A DNA stretch of 64,000 nucleotides from Paludibacterium paludis (GTDB lineage Bacteria; Pseudomonadota; Gammaproteobacteria; Burkholderiales; Chromobacteriaceae). The translations under genes were made by a program, and so were the position numbers. Numbering within the stretch: the first letter of the stretch is position 1; each line of letters starts with the position of its first letter. A model generated the notes under the pieces. That model made no database searches and had not been told where the DNA came from. It saw only the letters and a list, made by a program, of their open reading frames with translations. Shown here piece by piece: positions 30,010 through 39,812 of the stretch. Where the stretch lies: NCBI RefSeq assembly GCF_018802605.1, contig NZ_CP069161.1:1240001-1304000 (forward strand), in the 5' to 3' direction.

Positions 30010-32373
30010 ATGCAATTTTCCGAACAGTGGCTGCGAAGCTGGGCCGATCCCTCGCTTGGCACCGATGAATTGTCTTACCTCTTGACCATGGCCGGCCTCG
30101 AAGTCGAGGAAGTCGGCTCCGCCGCGCCGGCGTTCACCGGCGTGGTGATCGCCGAGGTCAAGGAAGTCGTTCCCCATGAAAACGCCGACCGGCTGCGCGT
30201 GACACGCGTCGATGCCGGTACCGGCGAACTTGTGCAGATCGTTTGCGGCGCGCCGAACGTGGCGGTGGGGCTGAAAGTGCCTTGCGCCTTGCCCGGTGCG
30301 GTATTGCCAGGCGATTTTCGCATCAAGCCGACCAAGATGCGCGGTGTCGAATCCAACGGCATGTTGTGCTCGGGTAAAGAGCTTGGCGTGCCCGACGAGG
30401 CCGACGGCCTGCTCGTTTTGCCCGCCGATGCGCCGGTGGGGCAGTCGATCCGCGATTACCTCGGACTCGATGATGCGATTTTCACCCTCAAGATCACCCC
30501 GAACCGTGCCGACTGCCTGTCCATTCGCGGCATAGCCCGGGAAGTCGCGGCACTGACCGGCTGCGCGTTGGAGCCGGTCGCCATCGCCCCGGTGGTTCCG
30601 GTTCACGACGCGGTACTGCCGGTCACTATCGAGTCGAAGGAGGGATGCGGCCGTTATCTTGGCCGTGTCATCCGCAATGTCGACGCTTCCCGGCCGACGC
30701 CGGAGTGGATGAAGCGCCGCCTCGAGCGCTCGGGCATCCGGTCGATCAGCGCCGTGGTCGACGTGACCAACTATATCCTGCTGGAGCAGGGCCAGCCGAT
30801 GCATGCCTTCGATCTGAACGCGCTGGAAGGCGGCATCGTCGTGCGTCAGGCAAGCGAGGGCGAAACCCTGCTGTGCCTGAATGAAAAGACCGTGACGCTG
30901 GACCCGTCCTTCATGGTGATCGCCGATGAAGCCAAGGCTTTGGCGATCGCCGGCGTGATGGGGGGCGAAGCGAGCGGCGTAACGGCGGCGAGCCGGGATA
31001 TTTTCCTGGAGAGCGCGTTCTTCGCGCCAACCGCGATTGCCGGCCGGGCTCGCCAGCTCGGCTTTGGCTCCGATTCGTCGTTCCGTTTCGAACGAGGGGT
31101 CGATCATGCCCTGCAACGGGACGCGATGGAACGCGCCACCGCGCTGATCCTGGCGGTCTGCGGTGGCGAGGCGGGACCGATTACCGAAGCGACCGGCACC
31201 TTGCCGGCGACAGCCAGCGTCACGGTACGTACCGCCCGGGTGAGTCGTGTGCTCGGTATCGAGCTGGGGCATGATGCCATCGGCGCCATTTTCCGGCGCC
31301 TGGGCTTCACCACCCGGGATAGCGGTGACTGCCATGAGGTGGTGTCGCCGTCATTCCGCTTCGATATCGCGATCGAAGAGGATCTGATCGAAGAAATCGC
31401 CCGGGTGCATGGCTACGATGCCATTCCCGCCGAAGCCCCGGGAGCCCGCCTGCGCATGCTGCCATTGCCGGAGGACCGTTTGCCGCGCAGCGTCGTGCGC
31501 CGCAAGGTCGCGGCCCGGGAGTACCAGGAAGTGGTGAATTACGCCTTCGTTGCGGAAGCTTGGGAACGTGACTTCGCCGGTAACGCAGACCCGGTGAGGC
31601 TGATCAATCCGATCGCATCGCACATGAGCGTGATGCGTTCTTCGCTGATCGGCGGGCTGGTTAACGGATTGGCCGCCAATCTCAACCGCAAGCAGCCGCG
31701 CGTGCGTATTTTCGAACTGGCCAGGGTGTTCCTCAAGTCGGAAGACGGTACTGTCCGGCAGCCCGAGCGGCTTGCGGCCCTCGCCTGGGGCGGTCGCGCC
31801 TGCGAGCAGTGGGGTATCCGATCGGAACGCGTCGATTTCTTCGATATCAAGGCGGATGTGGAAGCCCTTCTGTATCCGCGGCGGGCCGAATACCGGAAAG
31901 CGGAGCACCCGGCCTTCCATCCCGGACGCTGTGCCCAGGTGCTGCTGGACGGTAAAGTGGTTGGTGTGATTGGCGAACTCCATCCGCGTTGGGTGCAGTC
32001 TTATGACTTGCCGTCGGCTCCGGTCGCCTTCGAGCTGGATTATGCTGCTCTGGAAACCGTGCGGCTGGTGAAAGCGAAGGCGGTCAGCAAGTTCCAGAGC
32101 GTGCGCCGCGACCTTGCTTTGGTCGTTGACGACGCCGTGGACGCCGGGGCGATGCTCGGGACGTTCCGCTCCGCGGCGGCCCCGAACGTGACCGATGTGG
32201 CTCTGTTCGATGTGTATCGCGGCAAGGGGGTGGAGGAGGGCAAGAAGAGCCTTGCCTTCAGCGTGACCTTGCAGCATGACGAGCGGACATTGACCGATGA
32301 AGACGTCGAAGCGTCGGTGGCTGTCCTGCTGGCCGCAGTGTCCGCACAGCACGCTGCTATCCTTAGAGCGTAA
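30010..32373 (+). CDS. pheT: Phenylalanyl-tRNA synthetase beta subunit
   Basis: A 787-residue chain. It starts MQFSEQWLRSWADPSLGTDE and has an N-terminal OB-fold tRNA-binding domain (GVVIAEVKEVVPHENADRL). The B3/B4 editing domain follows, with the B5 and catalytic-like domains in the middle. The C-terminal ferredoxin-fold anticodon-binding domain starts FQSVRRDLALVVDD. Beta edits mischarged tyrosine. It lies between pheS and ihfA, the standard arrangement. Confidence 0.98.
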   Translation: MQFSEQWLRSWADPSLGTDELSYLLTMAGLEVEEVGSAAPAFTGVVIAEVKEVVPHENADRLRVTRVDAGTGELVQIVCGAPNVAVGLKVPCALPGAVLPGDFRIKPTKMRGVESNGMLCSGKELGVPDEADGLLVLPADAPVGQSIRDYLGLDDAIFTLKITPNRADCLSIRGIAREVAALTGCALEPVAIAPVVPVHDAVLPVTIESKEGCGRYLGRVIRNVDASRPTPEWMKRRLERSGIRSISAVVDVTNYILLEQGQPMHAFDLNALEGGIVVRQASEGETLLCLNEKTVTLDPSFMVIADEAKALAIAGVMGGEASGVTAASRDIFLESAFFAPTAIAGRARQLGFGSDSSFRFERGVDHALQRDAMERATALILAVCGGEAGPITEATGTLPATASVTVRTARVSRVLGIELGHDAIGAIFRRLGFTTRDSGDCHEVVSPSFRFDIAIEEDLIEEIARVHGYDAIPAEAPGARLRMLPLPEDRLPRSVVRRKVAAREYQEVVNYAFVAEAWERDFAGNADPVRLINPIASHMSVMRSSLIGGLVNGLAANLNRKQPRVRIFELARVFLKSEDGTVRQPERLAALAWGGRACEQWGIRSERVDFFDIKADVEALLYPRRAEYRKAEHPAFHPGRCAQVLLDGKVVGVIGELHPRWVQSYDLPSAPVAFELDYAALETVRLVKAKAVSKFQSVRRDLALVVDDAVDAGAMLGTFRSAAAPNVTDVALFDVYRGKGVEEGKKSLAFSVTLQHDERTLTDEDVEASVAVLLAAVSAQHAAILRA

Positions 32374-32463
32374 ATATTGCTGTTTTTGGTATGATAGGTG
32401 CCGGCCCCGCTTGCGGTCGGCGCCGCTTTGTTTTACTTTTTGTAGAGTTGCTAAGGGGTAGTC

Positions 32464-32766
32464 ATGACTTTGACCAAAGCCGAACTGGCTGACCTGCTGT
32501 TCGACAAGGTTGGCTTGAACAAGCGCGAAGCCAAGGACATGGTAGAAACGTTCTTCGAAGAAATCCGTATCGCGCTGGAATCCGGAGATTGCGTCAAACT
32601 GTCCGGTTTCGGTAATTTCCAGCTGCGCGACAAGCCGCAGCGTCCAGGACGCAACCCCAAGACCGGGGAAGAGATCCCCATCACGGCCCGCCGCGTTGTC
32701 ACGTTCCACGCGAGCCAGAAACTCAAGGGAATGGTTGAAGAATACCATGCCAACAAGCAGGGATGA
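32464..32766 (+). CDS. ihfA: Integration host factor alpha subunit
   Basis: A 100-residue DNABII protein that bends DNA as a heterodimer with IhfB. It has the usual [20 protein letters not shown] start, [14 protein letters not shown] and the DNA-intercalating arm [12 protein letters not shown], where Pro follows Asn. It lies 90 bp after pheT. Its last 20 bp overlap the start of the MerR gene. Confidence 0.97.
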   Translation: MTLTKAELADLLFDKVGLNKREAKDMVETFFEEIRIALESGDCVKLSGFGNFQLRDKPQRPGRNPKTGEEIPITARRVVTFHASQKLKGMVEEYHANKQG

Positions 32767-33103
32767 TTTGCCGGCCATTCCGGCAAAGCGCTATTTCACG
32801 ATCGGCGAAGTCAGTGAACTCGCCGGCGTCAAACCTCATGTTCTGCGTTACTGGGAGCTGGAGTTTGGCGAGCTCAAGAATGTGAAGCGCCGCGGTAACC
32901 GTCGGTATTACCAGCACCATGAAGTACTGCTGGTTCGCCGGATCCGCGAATTGTTGTACGATGATGGCTTCACGATCCATGGCGCGCGTCAGCGTCTTTG
33001 CCAGGATCCTGCCGCGTTGCCGCCACTGTCGGCGGCAGATGTGCGGCGTGAACTCGAAGCGATTCTTGATCTGCTGGGTGGCGGCGCGGCCAATACCCAG
33101 TAA
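32747..33103 (+). CDS. MerR-family transcriptional regulator next to ihfA
   Basis: A 118-residue protein with the N-terminal MerR winged helix ([21 protein letters not shown], split here by the usual turn, then [17 protein letters not shown]) and a short C-terminal coiled coil. No metal-binding cysteines are visible, so the effector is unknown. The ATG at 32747 overlaps ihfA by 20 bp and the frame is open further upstream inside ihfA; the overlap suggests translational coupling. A MerR gene directly after ihfA is a conserved proteobacterial arrangement. Confidence 0.9.
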   Translation: MPTSRDDLPAIPAKRYFTIGEVSELAGVKPHVLRYWELEFGELKNVKRRGNRRYYQHHEVLLVRRIRELLYDDGFTIHGARQRLCQDPAALPPLSAADVRRELEAILDLLGGGAANTQ

Positions 33104-33150
33104 ATCCAGGCGTTACTCGTTCCCCTGTCGGTAGCGGGAGAAGGCTGAAG

Positions 33151-33180
33151 GAGCCGGCTGAATGCCGGCTCTTTGATTTT
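33151..33180 (+). terminator. Rho-independent terminator after the ihfA-merR unit
   Basis: GAGCCGGC and GCCGGCTC pair around TGAAT, followed by TTTGATTTT. Confidence 0.82.
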
Positions 33181-33614
33181 GCGGTGACTTTCGCTAGTCG
33201 GCCCCCTGCGATGATTTCCTCCTCGTTCTGTTGTTCCTTTCAGTTTACAACTGTCCTTTCTCTGTCATCACTTGATGGTCGTCAATGGCGGCCGGTTTTC
33301 CCGGCCCGTTGGATTTTCAGCTTAGTCTTCTCTTCGCCTTTTCTTGTCGGACATGCTGTGAGTATGTCGGTATCCCGCTATCTTCCCGCACCTGCCTTTC
33401 TCACGTTTCAAGTCTATGAACCTGCATGGTTTTTTTATTTAGCTGCCCATTTTCTTCGCTATGACCTTCGATTTTTTCGATTAAAAAAATAATTTCGATA
33501 TTTTGGTTTTCCATGGTGACAAAAATCAAGCCATGTAATTTGTTCGAAAATTTAAAATATTTCGAAATTCTCTAAGAGAGTCGATAAACGATTTTTTTCG
33601 AAGTGGGGCATGAA
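33181..33614. promoter_or_regulatory. AT-rich regulatory region with repeated TTCGA motifs before the decarboxylase cluster
   Basis: No gene is supported in these 430 bp. From about 33420 the GC content drops sharply. TTCGA occurs at 33467, 33476, 33494, 33543, 33561 and 33597. TTCGAAA (33543-33549) and TTTCGAA (33560-33566) form a perfect inverted repeat around ATTTAAAATA. The cluster of motifs right before the antiporter gene is a candidate regulator array and promoter, possibly silenced by H-NS-like protein. Confidence 0.5.
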
Positions 33615-35066
33615 ATGGCAAGCACTGAATCCACACCGAAGATCGGTGTATTTACCTTCGTCATGATCACCTCTGCGGTAGTCATCAGCGTACGTACGTT
33701 GCCGATGACCGCCCAGCCGGGGTTAATGACGATTTTCCTCACCCTTGCGGCCGCTTTGCTGTTCCTGGTTCCGACGGCGCTGGTTGCCGCCGAGCTGGCA
33801 ACTGCCTGGCCTCAGGATGGCGGGATTTTCATCTGGGTACGCGAAGCCTTCGGCGAACGCCTGGGGTTCGTCGCGGTCTGGCTGCAATGGATCCAGATGG
33901 TGTTCGGCATGACATCCATCATCATGATCATCGCCGCGACGATCGCCTATGTGATCGATCCGGCGCTGGCCAGCAACAAGATGTACATGCTCGGCATGAT
34001 CCTCGCGATCTGGTGGGGCTGCACGCTGGTGAACATGCGAGGCCTGAAAACCCTCGGATGGGTGTCCACGGTCTGCGTATGTCTTGGCGTATTCCTGCCC
34101 GGCATTCTGCTGATTATGTGTGGTGTCACCTATGTGCTGTCCGGTAACCCGATCATGACCGATGTGTCGTTCACCTGGAACAATTTGGTGCCGAGTCTGA
34201 GCGACAAGGGAACGCTGGGGCTGTTCATCGGGTTCATTTTTGTGGTGATGGGCATGGAGGTCTCGGCATCCAACGTGTCGTCCATCCGTGACGCCCGCCG
34301 CAACTATCCGATCGCGATCATTCTGGTGTCGTGCATCATGGTCGCCTTGTCGGTGATCGGTTCGGCGGCGATTTTTGTGGCGATCCCGAAAGAAAACATT
34401 TCGATGACCGCCGGCCTGATGCAAGCCTTCGAACTGTATTTCTCCAAATGGGGTTTTGGGTGGCTGGCTCCGGTGATGGGATTGGCCATCGCGCTGGGTC
34501 TGATCGGTCAGGTCAACTCCTGGGTGTTGGGGCCGGTTCGTGGCCTGCAGGCGACCGCTGACTCCGGCGCGCTGCCCGAATTTCTGCAAAAGACCAACAA
34601 GCATGGCGTGCCGGTGACTCTGGTGATGATTCAGGCCGTGGCCATCAGCCTGGTCGGCATCCTGATCACCGTGATGCCCAATGTCGACAACTTCTACTTC
34701 ATGTTGATGGGGCTGACCGGTCTGATCTATCTCGTCGCCTATCTCTTCATGTTCTCCGCGGCCATTTATCTGCGGTACAAGCGCCCCGATGTCGAACGGT
34801 CCTTCAAAGTGCCCGGTGGCAATGCCGGCATGTGGATCTGCTCGGGCCTGGGCCTGCTGATTTCCCTGACCGCCGGTTACCTCGGATTCTTTCCGCCCGG
34901 AAGCTTCAAGGGTACCGCCGCGACATATCAAACCTTCCAGTGCATTGGGCTGGGTGTGATGCTGGTTATTCCCTTCCTGGTCTACAGCTATGGCCAGAAA
35001 GCCCGCGCCCGCAAAGAAATGCGTATCGGTTCGCCCGCGGCGAGCACGAGCGCTCTCCGTTCCTGA
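33615..35066 (+). CDS. APC-family amino acid antiporter (tyrosine/tyramine-like or GadC-like)
   Basis: An inner-membrane amino acid/polyamine/organocation transporter of 483 residues with about 12 hydrophobic helices. It has the family's first-helix region (FVMITSAVVISVRTLPM) and a charged loop before ELATAWPQDGGIFIWVREAF in helix 3. It resembles GadC-type exchangers that swap an amino acid for its decarboxylation product. The decarboxylase starts 37 bp downstream, so it probably exchanges tyrosine (or another substrate of that enzyme) for the amine and thus helps acid tolerance and energy. The frame opens at a GTG (33603), but the ATG at 33615 after GTGGGG is the better start. Confidence 0.82.
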   Translation: MASTESTPKIGVFTFVMITSAVVISVRTLPMTAQPGLMTIFLTLAAALLFLVPTALVAAELATAWPQDGGIFIWVREAFGERLGFVAVWLQWIQMVFGMTSIIMIIAATIAYVIDPALASNKMYMLGMILAIWWGCTLVNMRGLKTLGWVSTVCVCLGVFLPGILLIMCGVTYVLSGNPIMTDVSFTWNNLVPSLSDKGTLGLFIGFIFVVMGMEVSASNVSSIRDARRNYPIAIILVSCIMVALSVIGSAAIFVAIPKENISMTAGLMQAFELYFSKWGFGWLAPVMGLAIALGLIGQVNSWVLGPVRGLQATADSGALPEFLQKTNKHGVPVTLVMIQAVAISLVGILITVMPNVDNFYFMLMGLTGLIYLVAYLFMFSAAIYLRYKRPDVERSFKVPGGNAGMWICSGLGLLISLTAGYLGFFPPGSFKGTAATYQTFQCIGLGVMLVIPFLVYSYGQKARARKEMRIGSPAASTSALRS

Positions 35067-35103
35067 TCGAAATTTGACCCGATTGTCTTAAGGACTCTGA
35101 CTC

Positions 35104-37032
35104 ATGGAAAACAAGAACCTGACCTCCAACCTGAATGTGGACGCGCTGTTTCTCGGCCCGAAATCGGAAAACCGCGTGTTCTTCCAGGAAATGATGGATT
35201 ACGCGCTCCGGGAGCACATGCACTGGCGCGCCGACTTCCACCCCGAAGATGCTCCGCTGGTGACGCCGGTCGATCAGCACATGCCGGATTTTCGTAATAC
35301 CTTGTACCGCACCGAAGGCATTCTGCGTCAGTTGTCTTCGAAGCTGAAGACGACGTCGGTTCCGTGGTTCTCGCCGCGCTATCTGGGCCATATGAACGCC
35401 GACACACTGATGGTCTCGAATATCGCTTACGTGATGACCATGCTGTACAACCCGAATAATTGCGCCCACGAGGCCTCGCCGACCACCACCGAGCTGGAGG
35501 TCGAAGTCGGCCGCGACTTGTGCACGATGTTCGGCTACCACCCGAACAAATCGTGGGGACATATCACTTCCGGCGGCACGGTCGCCAACTATGAAGGGGT
35601 GTGGGTGGCCCGCAACCTGAAGACGGTGCCGCTGGCCATGGCGCAGCACCCGAAGGCTCGTGATCTGGTCGCCGGTTTCTCCGAACGGGAACTGCTCAAT
35701 ATGTCTCCGGCCGCCATTCTCGATCTGACCGACGAATTGAAAAAGCGCGGAATCTTCGAGGAAGTGCGCAGCCTCACCGCGCGTGGTGTCGGCGTGAAGA
35801 AGGGCCAGCTTGGCAAGTTCCTGGTGCCGATGTCAAAGCACTATTCGTGGATGAAGGCCATGGACGTGCTTGGCATCGGCCAGGAAAACATCGTGCCGCT
35901 GCCGGTCGATGAGCATTACCGTACCGATGTCGCCAAGATGCGTGAAATCACCTTCCGGCTGATCGAAGAGGGCACGCCGATTCTTGGCATGGTATCGGTG
36001 GTTGGCTCCACCGAAGAAGGTTCCATTGACCACGTCGATGAAGTGATCCGTCTGCGCGAAGAGTGCGAAGAGCGTTATGGCGCTTCCTTCTACATTCACG
36101 TGGATGCGGCGTATGGCGGTTATGTGCGTGCGATGTTCCTCGATGAAGAGAACCGCTTCATGGAGTACGACGAGCTGGTCAAACGTTATCGCGCCGAGGA
36201 CATCATCCCGGCCGGTGTGGCCTGGCCTAAGCGCGAAGTGTACGAAGGCTTCAAGGCGATGGCCGAGGTGGATTCCATCACCGTCGATCCGCACAAAGTC
36301 GGGTATGTGCAGTATGCCGCCGGCGCGGTCTGCATGAAAGACAAGCGCATTGTCGATCTGATCTCCTACCACGCGGCCTATGTGTTCGAAGAGTGCGGCG
36401 ACGATGCCGCCGAGGACAAGAAAGTGGTGCTGGGCGCCTCCATCATGGAAGGCTCCAAGGCCGGCGCCACGGCGGCCGCCGTCTGGGCCGCGCACCGTCT
36501 GGTGCCGCTCAATATCGCCGGCTACGGCATGGTGATTGCCCGCGGTATCGTCACTGCCGACTGGTTCCACGCCAAGCTTGCCTCGGCCGAACCGTTTGTG
36601 GTCGGTCATCGCAAGTTCGATGTGCGCCCGGTGATGCATCCGGACTTCCACATGGTTGATTTCACCTTCAAGGAAATCGGCAACGACTGCCTGGAAGACC
36701 ACAACCGCCTTAACAAGCGTATGTACGAGATCTGCTCGTACGCCTCCGGTCGGACGTACACCAATGACTTCCTGACTTCCTCCACTTCCCTGGCGTCGCA
36801 CGAATACGGTGATACCCCGGCGATTTTTGTGCGGGAGCGCGGGTTCGCCGCCAGCGAGTGGGAGCGCGTGCAAAGCGTGTACATCCTGCGTTCCGCGGTC
36901 ATGACGCACTTCTTGCGCGACGCTCAGCGTTTTGAAGAGTACTGGTCCGAACTTCGCGACATCTTCACGGCGAAATTGGCCCAGATCGTGGAAATGGAAG
37001 AAAAGGAAAACGAGCAACTGGCCGCTGCCTGA
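35104..37032 (+). CDS. tdc: PLP-dependent amino acid decarboxylase, tyrosine decarboxylase (TyrDC)-like
   Basis: A cytosolic group II PLP decarboxylase of 642 residues. The PLP lysine is Lys398 in VDPHKVGYVQYAAG. Other core motifs are HVDAAYGGYVRAM, VVGSTEEGSIDHVDE and EGSKAGATAAAVWAAHR. As I remember the enterococcal tyrosine decarboxylase, these stretches and the overall length (about 620) match closely, better than glutamate decarboxylase (about 465). The gene lies between an exchanger and a TyrP-like permease, with tyrS behind. Tyrosine to tyramine is therefore the best guess; aspartate or glutamate remain possible. A good AAGGACTC site precedes the ATG. Confidence 0.82.
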   Translation: MENKNLTSNLNVDALFLGPKSENRVFFQEMMDYALREHMHWRADFHPEDAPLVTPVDQHMPDFRNTLYRTEGILRQLSSKLKTTSVPWFSPRYLGHMNADTLMVSNIAYVMTMLYNPNNCAHEASPTTTELEVEVGRDLCTMFGYHPNKSWGHITSGGTVANYEGVWVARNLKTVPLAMAQHPKARDLVAGFSERELLNMSPAAILDLTDELKKRGIFEEVRSLTARGVGVKKGQLGKFLVPMSKHYSWMKAMDVLGIGQENIVPLPVDEHYRTDVAKMREITFRLIEEGTPILGMVSVVGSTEEGSIDHVDEVIRLREECEERYGASFYIHVDAAYGGYVRAMFLDEENRFMEYDELVKRYRAEDIIPAGVAWPKREVYEGFKAMAEVDSITVDPHKVGYVQYAAGAVCMKDKRIVDLISYHAAYVFEECGDDAAEDKKVVLGASIMEGSKAGATAAAVWAAHRLVPLNIAGYGMVIARGIVTADWFHAKLASAEPFVVGHRKFDVRPVMHPDFHMVDFTFKEIGNDCLEDHNRLNKRMYEICSYASGRTYTNDFLTSSTSLASHEYGDTPAIFVRERGFAASEWERVQSVYILRSAVMTHFLRDAQRFEEYWSELRDIFTAKLAQIVEMEEKENEQLAAA

Positions 37033-37177
37033 TCGGGCGCGCGCTACTTGACGGTGGCCGCTTCGCTCGCCGCGCGGCGCAGCGGGGCGGTCACCGGGTT
37101 CAGGGATCAATGTACACATTCACACATGTCGCACGACGCATCCGGCACTTTGTGCGGGATGACTGAAAGGTTTCATC

Positions 37178-38407
37178 ATGGGGTTCAATGTCAAGGCGGC
37201 GGGGGCGACCCTGCTGATTTCCGGCACCATGCTGGGGGCGGGAATGCTGGCTCTGCCGCTGGTTTCCGCCGGAATGGGATACAACAACGCGCTTTTCGCG
37301 CTGCTCGGGATGTGGGTGTTCATGACCTACACCGGTTTGATGCTGCTCGAGGTGACACTGGCGTTTCCGGATGGCAGCGGGTTCGATATCATCGCGCTGA
37401 AGCTGCTGGGCAAGCGCGGCCAGTGGATCACCAATTTCTCCTTGCTCTTGCTGCTGTATGCGCTGTCGTCAGCCTATATTGCCGGCGCATCGTCCACGTA
37501 TGGCGCGAATCTGAAACATTATCTGGGTGTGGGTCTGCCACCGGTAATGGTTTCCGCGCTGTTTACCCTGCTGATCGCCACGATCGTTTTTTTGAGCACA
37601 CGGGCGGTCGACCGGGTCAATAGTATTTTATTTTCTGTTAATATTATTGTTTTCTTATTGATAGCGGTAACCATCCGTCCGTATGTCAATCCGGTTTACC
37701 TGAATACCGTCAACGATTCAACGCGCTATATGTATGCCGCTTTCCCGGTCTTTCTGACCGCCTTTGGATTCCATGGCAGCGTTCCCAGTATGGTCAAGTA
37801 CATTGGGCGGGACAAACCTCAAACCCTGCGCAATGTCTTCATCGCGGGCGGCCTGATTCCGATGCTGGTTTACGCTATCTGGGAGTACTGCAGTCTGGGA
37901 TTGTTACCGCGAGTGGGCGCCAACAGTTTTCTGGCGCTGTCGCAGCAGCATGGTTCGGTGGGAATGTTCCTGGATTATGTGCACGCCAACACCCCAAATC
38001 AGTTGGTGCCGACCCTGTTCTCCTCGTTCACCTCGATTGCCCTGTTCACGTCTTATCTGTGTGTTTCGCTGGGCTTGTTCGACTCGGTGGCCAGCTCTCT
38101 CGGGCAGGGAGATTCCCGGTCCGGTCGTCTGAAAACCGCTGTGGCAACCTATCTGCCGCCTTTTGTTTTCGCCTGGTTGTATCCCGAGGGGTTTGTCATG
38201 GCGCTGGGCGCCGCGGCGATTTTTCTCGCGGTGCTGGCGATCCTGTTCCCGGCTTTCGCCCTTCGCAAACTGCGCGCCAAGGCGGACTACCAGCCGGTTT
38301 GGCGAGTTCCCGGGGGTACGGTGGCCATCACGCTGGTATCCATTCTCGGATCGCTGATGATCGTTTTCCAGATTCTCAAAATGCAGAATCTGCTTCCCAT
38401 GTTTTGA
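37178..38407 (+). CDS. TyrP-like aromatic amino acid permease (HAAAP family)
   Basis: An inner-membrane symporter of 409 residues with 11 predicted helices. The start GATLLISGTMLGAGMLALPL matches the first helix of TyrP, Mtr and TnaB; helix 2 is FALLGMWVFMTYTGLMLLEV. It would import tyrosine for the decarboxylase 145 bp upstream. GAAAGG lies 8 bases before the ATG at 37178. The region 37600-37660 is unusually AT-rich (TATTTTATTTTCTG) inside the gene. It is a different family from the APC exchanger, so the cluster has two unrelated transporters. Confidence 0.85.
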   Translation: MGFNVKAAGATLLISGTMLGAGMLALPLVSAGMGYNNALFALLGMWVFMTYTGLMLLEVTLAFPDGSGFDIIALKLLGKRGQWITNFSLLLLLYALSSAYIAGASSTYGANLKHYLGVGLPPVMVSALFTLLIATIVFLSTRAVDRVNSILFSVNIIVFLLIAVTIRPYVNPVYLNTVNDSTRYMYAAFPVFLTAFGFHGSVPSMVKYIGRDKPQTLRNVFIAGGLIPMLVYAIWEYCSLGLLPRVGANSFLALSQQHGSVGMFLDYVHANTPNQLVPTLFSSFTSIALFTSYLCVSLGLFDSVASSLGQGDSRSGRLKTAVATYLPPFVFAWLYPEGFVMALGAAAIFLAVLAILFPAFALRKLRAKADYQPVWRVPGGTVAITLVSILGSLMIVFQILKMQNLLPMF

Positions 38408-38449
38408 CCGGTGGCTCCGGCCAGCGAAAACCCAGTTGGAGGTTGTACT

Positions 38450-39730
38450 ATGAGAACAGATAGTTTGGTTGAACAATTGCAGGAACGGGGACTGATTTCC
38501 CAGGTCACCGATGTCGAGGCTCTGGATGCCCTGTTGGCCCGCTCCCCCGTCACGCTGTATTGCGGTTTCGATCCGACGGCGGACAGCCTGCACCTTGGGC
38601 ATCTGGTTCCGCTGCTCACCCTCAAGCGTTTCCAGATGGCCGGTCATCGGCCCCTGGCGCTGGTCGGCGGTGCCACCGGCATGATCGGCGATCCCAGTTT
38701 CAAGGCCACGGAGCGGACGCTCAATGCGCCCGAGGTCGTGGCGGGCTGGGTCGAAAAGATCCGTCGCCAGGTATCGCAGTTCCTCGATTTCGACTGCGGA
38801 TCGAACAGCGCCGTCATGGTCAACAATTACGACTGGTTCAGTTCGATGGATGTGCTGACCTTCCTGCGGGATATCGGCAAACATTTCTCGGTCAATGCGA
38901 TGATCAACAAGGAGTCGGTCAAGCAGCGGATCAATCGTGATGAAGTGGGCATTTCCTTCACCGAGTTCGCCTACAGCTTGCTTCAAGCTTATGACTTCGT
39001 GGAGTTGAACCGGGCGATGGGGTGCGAGCTGCAGTTGGGCGGCTCCGACCAGTGGGGCAATATCACGGCCGGCGTGGATCTGACCCGCCGCATGAACCGC
39101 CGGCAGGTGTTCGGGATTACCATGCCGCTGGTGACCAAGGCCGATGGCACCAAATTCGGCAAGACCGAAGGTGGCGCGGTCTGGCTTGATCCGAAAAAAA
39201 CCTCTCCCTACAAGTTCTACCAGTTCTGGCTTGGCACGGCCGATGCCGATGTCTACCGCTTCATGAAGTTCTTCACGTTCATGTCGCTTTCCGAAATCCG
39301 CGCCGTCGAGGAGGCGGACAAGGCGCGTGGCGGGGCTCCTCTGGCCCAGAGCATTCTGGCCGAGAAGGCTACCGAGCTGGTGCATGGCAAGGCAGCCGTG
39401 CAAGCGGCGCGCCGGATCAGCGAATGCCTGTTTTCCGGCGATGAGAGCGGCCTGACCGAGGAGGATTTCGAGCAGTTGGCTCTGGATGGTGTGCCGAGTG
39501 TGGTGTTGCCTCGCGCGGAGGGTGGTCTGGTCAATGCGCTTGTCACCTCCGGATTGGCCGGCTCGAAGAGCCAGGCTCGAGGTTTCATTGAAAGCGGCGC
39601 GGTCAGCGTGAATGGCGGCAAGGTGATGGATCTTGCCCATGAACTGGGTGCCGGAGATATTCGCTTCGGACGCTACAGCCTGCTGCGCCGTGGCAAGAAG
39701 AACCACAGCCTGGTGATCTGGAAGGAGTAA
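38450..39730 (+). CDS. tyrS: Tyrosyl-tRNA synthetase
   Basis: A class I synthetase of 426 residues. HLGH (residues 48-51) and KFGKT (235-239) are the signature motifs; [12 protein letters not shown] and GGSDQWGNI bind tyrosine and ATP. A C-terminal S4 RNA-binding domain ([18 protein letters not shown]) completes the TyrRS of the E. coli type. Upstream frame extension is unlikely because TTGGAGG precedes the ATG at 38450. It follows the TyrP-like gene by 42 bp, apparently in the same transcript. Whether it is the only tyrS of the genome cannot be seen here. Confidence 0.97.
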   Translation: MRTDSLVEQLQERGLISQVTDVEALDALLARSPVTLYCGFDPTADSLHLGHLVPLLTLKRFQMAGHRPLALVGGATGMIGDPSFKATERTLNAPEVVAGWVEKIRRQVSQFLDFDCGSNSAVMVNNYDWFSSMDVLTFLRDIGKHFSVNAMINKESVKQRINRDEVGISFTEFAYSLLQAYDFVELNRAMGCELQLGGSDQWGNITAGVDLTRRMNRRQVFGITMPLVTKADGTKFGKTEGGAVWLDPKKTSPYKFYQFWLGTADADVYRFMKFFTFMSLSEIRAVEEADKARGGAPLAQSILAEKATELVHGKAAVQAARRISECLFSGDESGLTEEDFEQLALDGVPSVVLPRAEGGLVNALVTSGLAGSKSQARGFIESGAVSVNGGKVMDLAHELGAGDIRFGRYSLLRRGKKNHSLVIWKE

Positions 39731-39776
39731 CGCCTATGGTGTGATGTATTACCGAATCTGAAGGGCTTTTTTCTCC

Positions 39777-39812
39777 AGGGGTGTGTGCTGAAGCACACAC
39801 CCTCTTTTTTTA
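39777..39812. terminator. Bidirectional terminator between tyrS and gntR
   Basis: GGGTGTGTGCT and AGCACACACCC form a perfect 11-bp stem with a two-base loop, followed by TCTTTTTTT on the plus strand. It serves the end of tyrS and perhaps of the convergent gntR. Confidence 0.85.

Noticed and set aside
30010..32373. A CRISPR array or other short tandem repeats in the window
   Set aside because: No regularly spaced identical repeats with unique spacers were seen anywhere in the window.
33723..34931. 402-codon open frame opposite the APC exchanger
   Set aside because: Asp/His/Gln-rich shadow of a membrane protein gene.
38408..38449. T-box riboswitch before tyrS
   Set aside because: The gap is only 42 bp, and T-boxes are essentially a feature of Gram-positive bacteria.
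37904..39706. 600-codon open frame opposite tyrP-like gene and tyrS
   Set aside because: Covers two genes in antisense, no start signal and no family resemblance.
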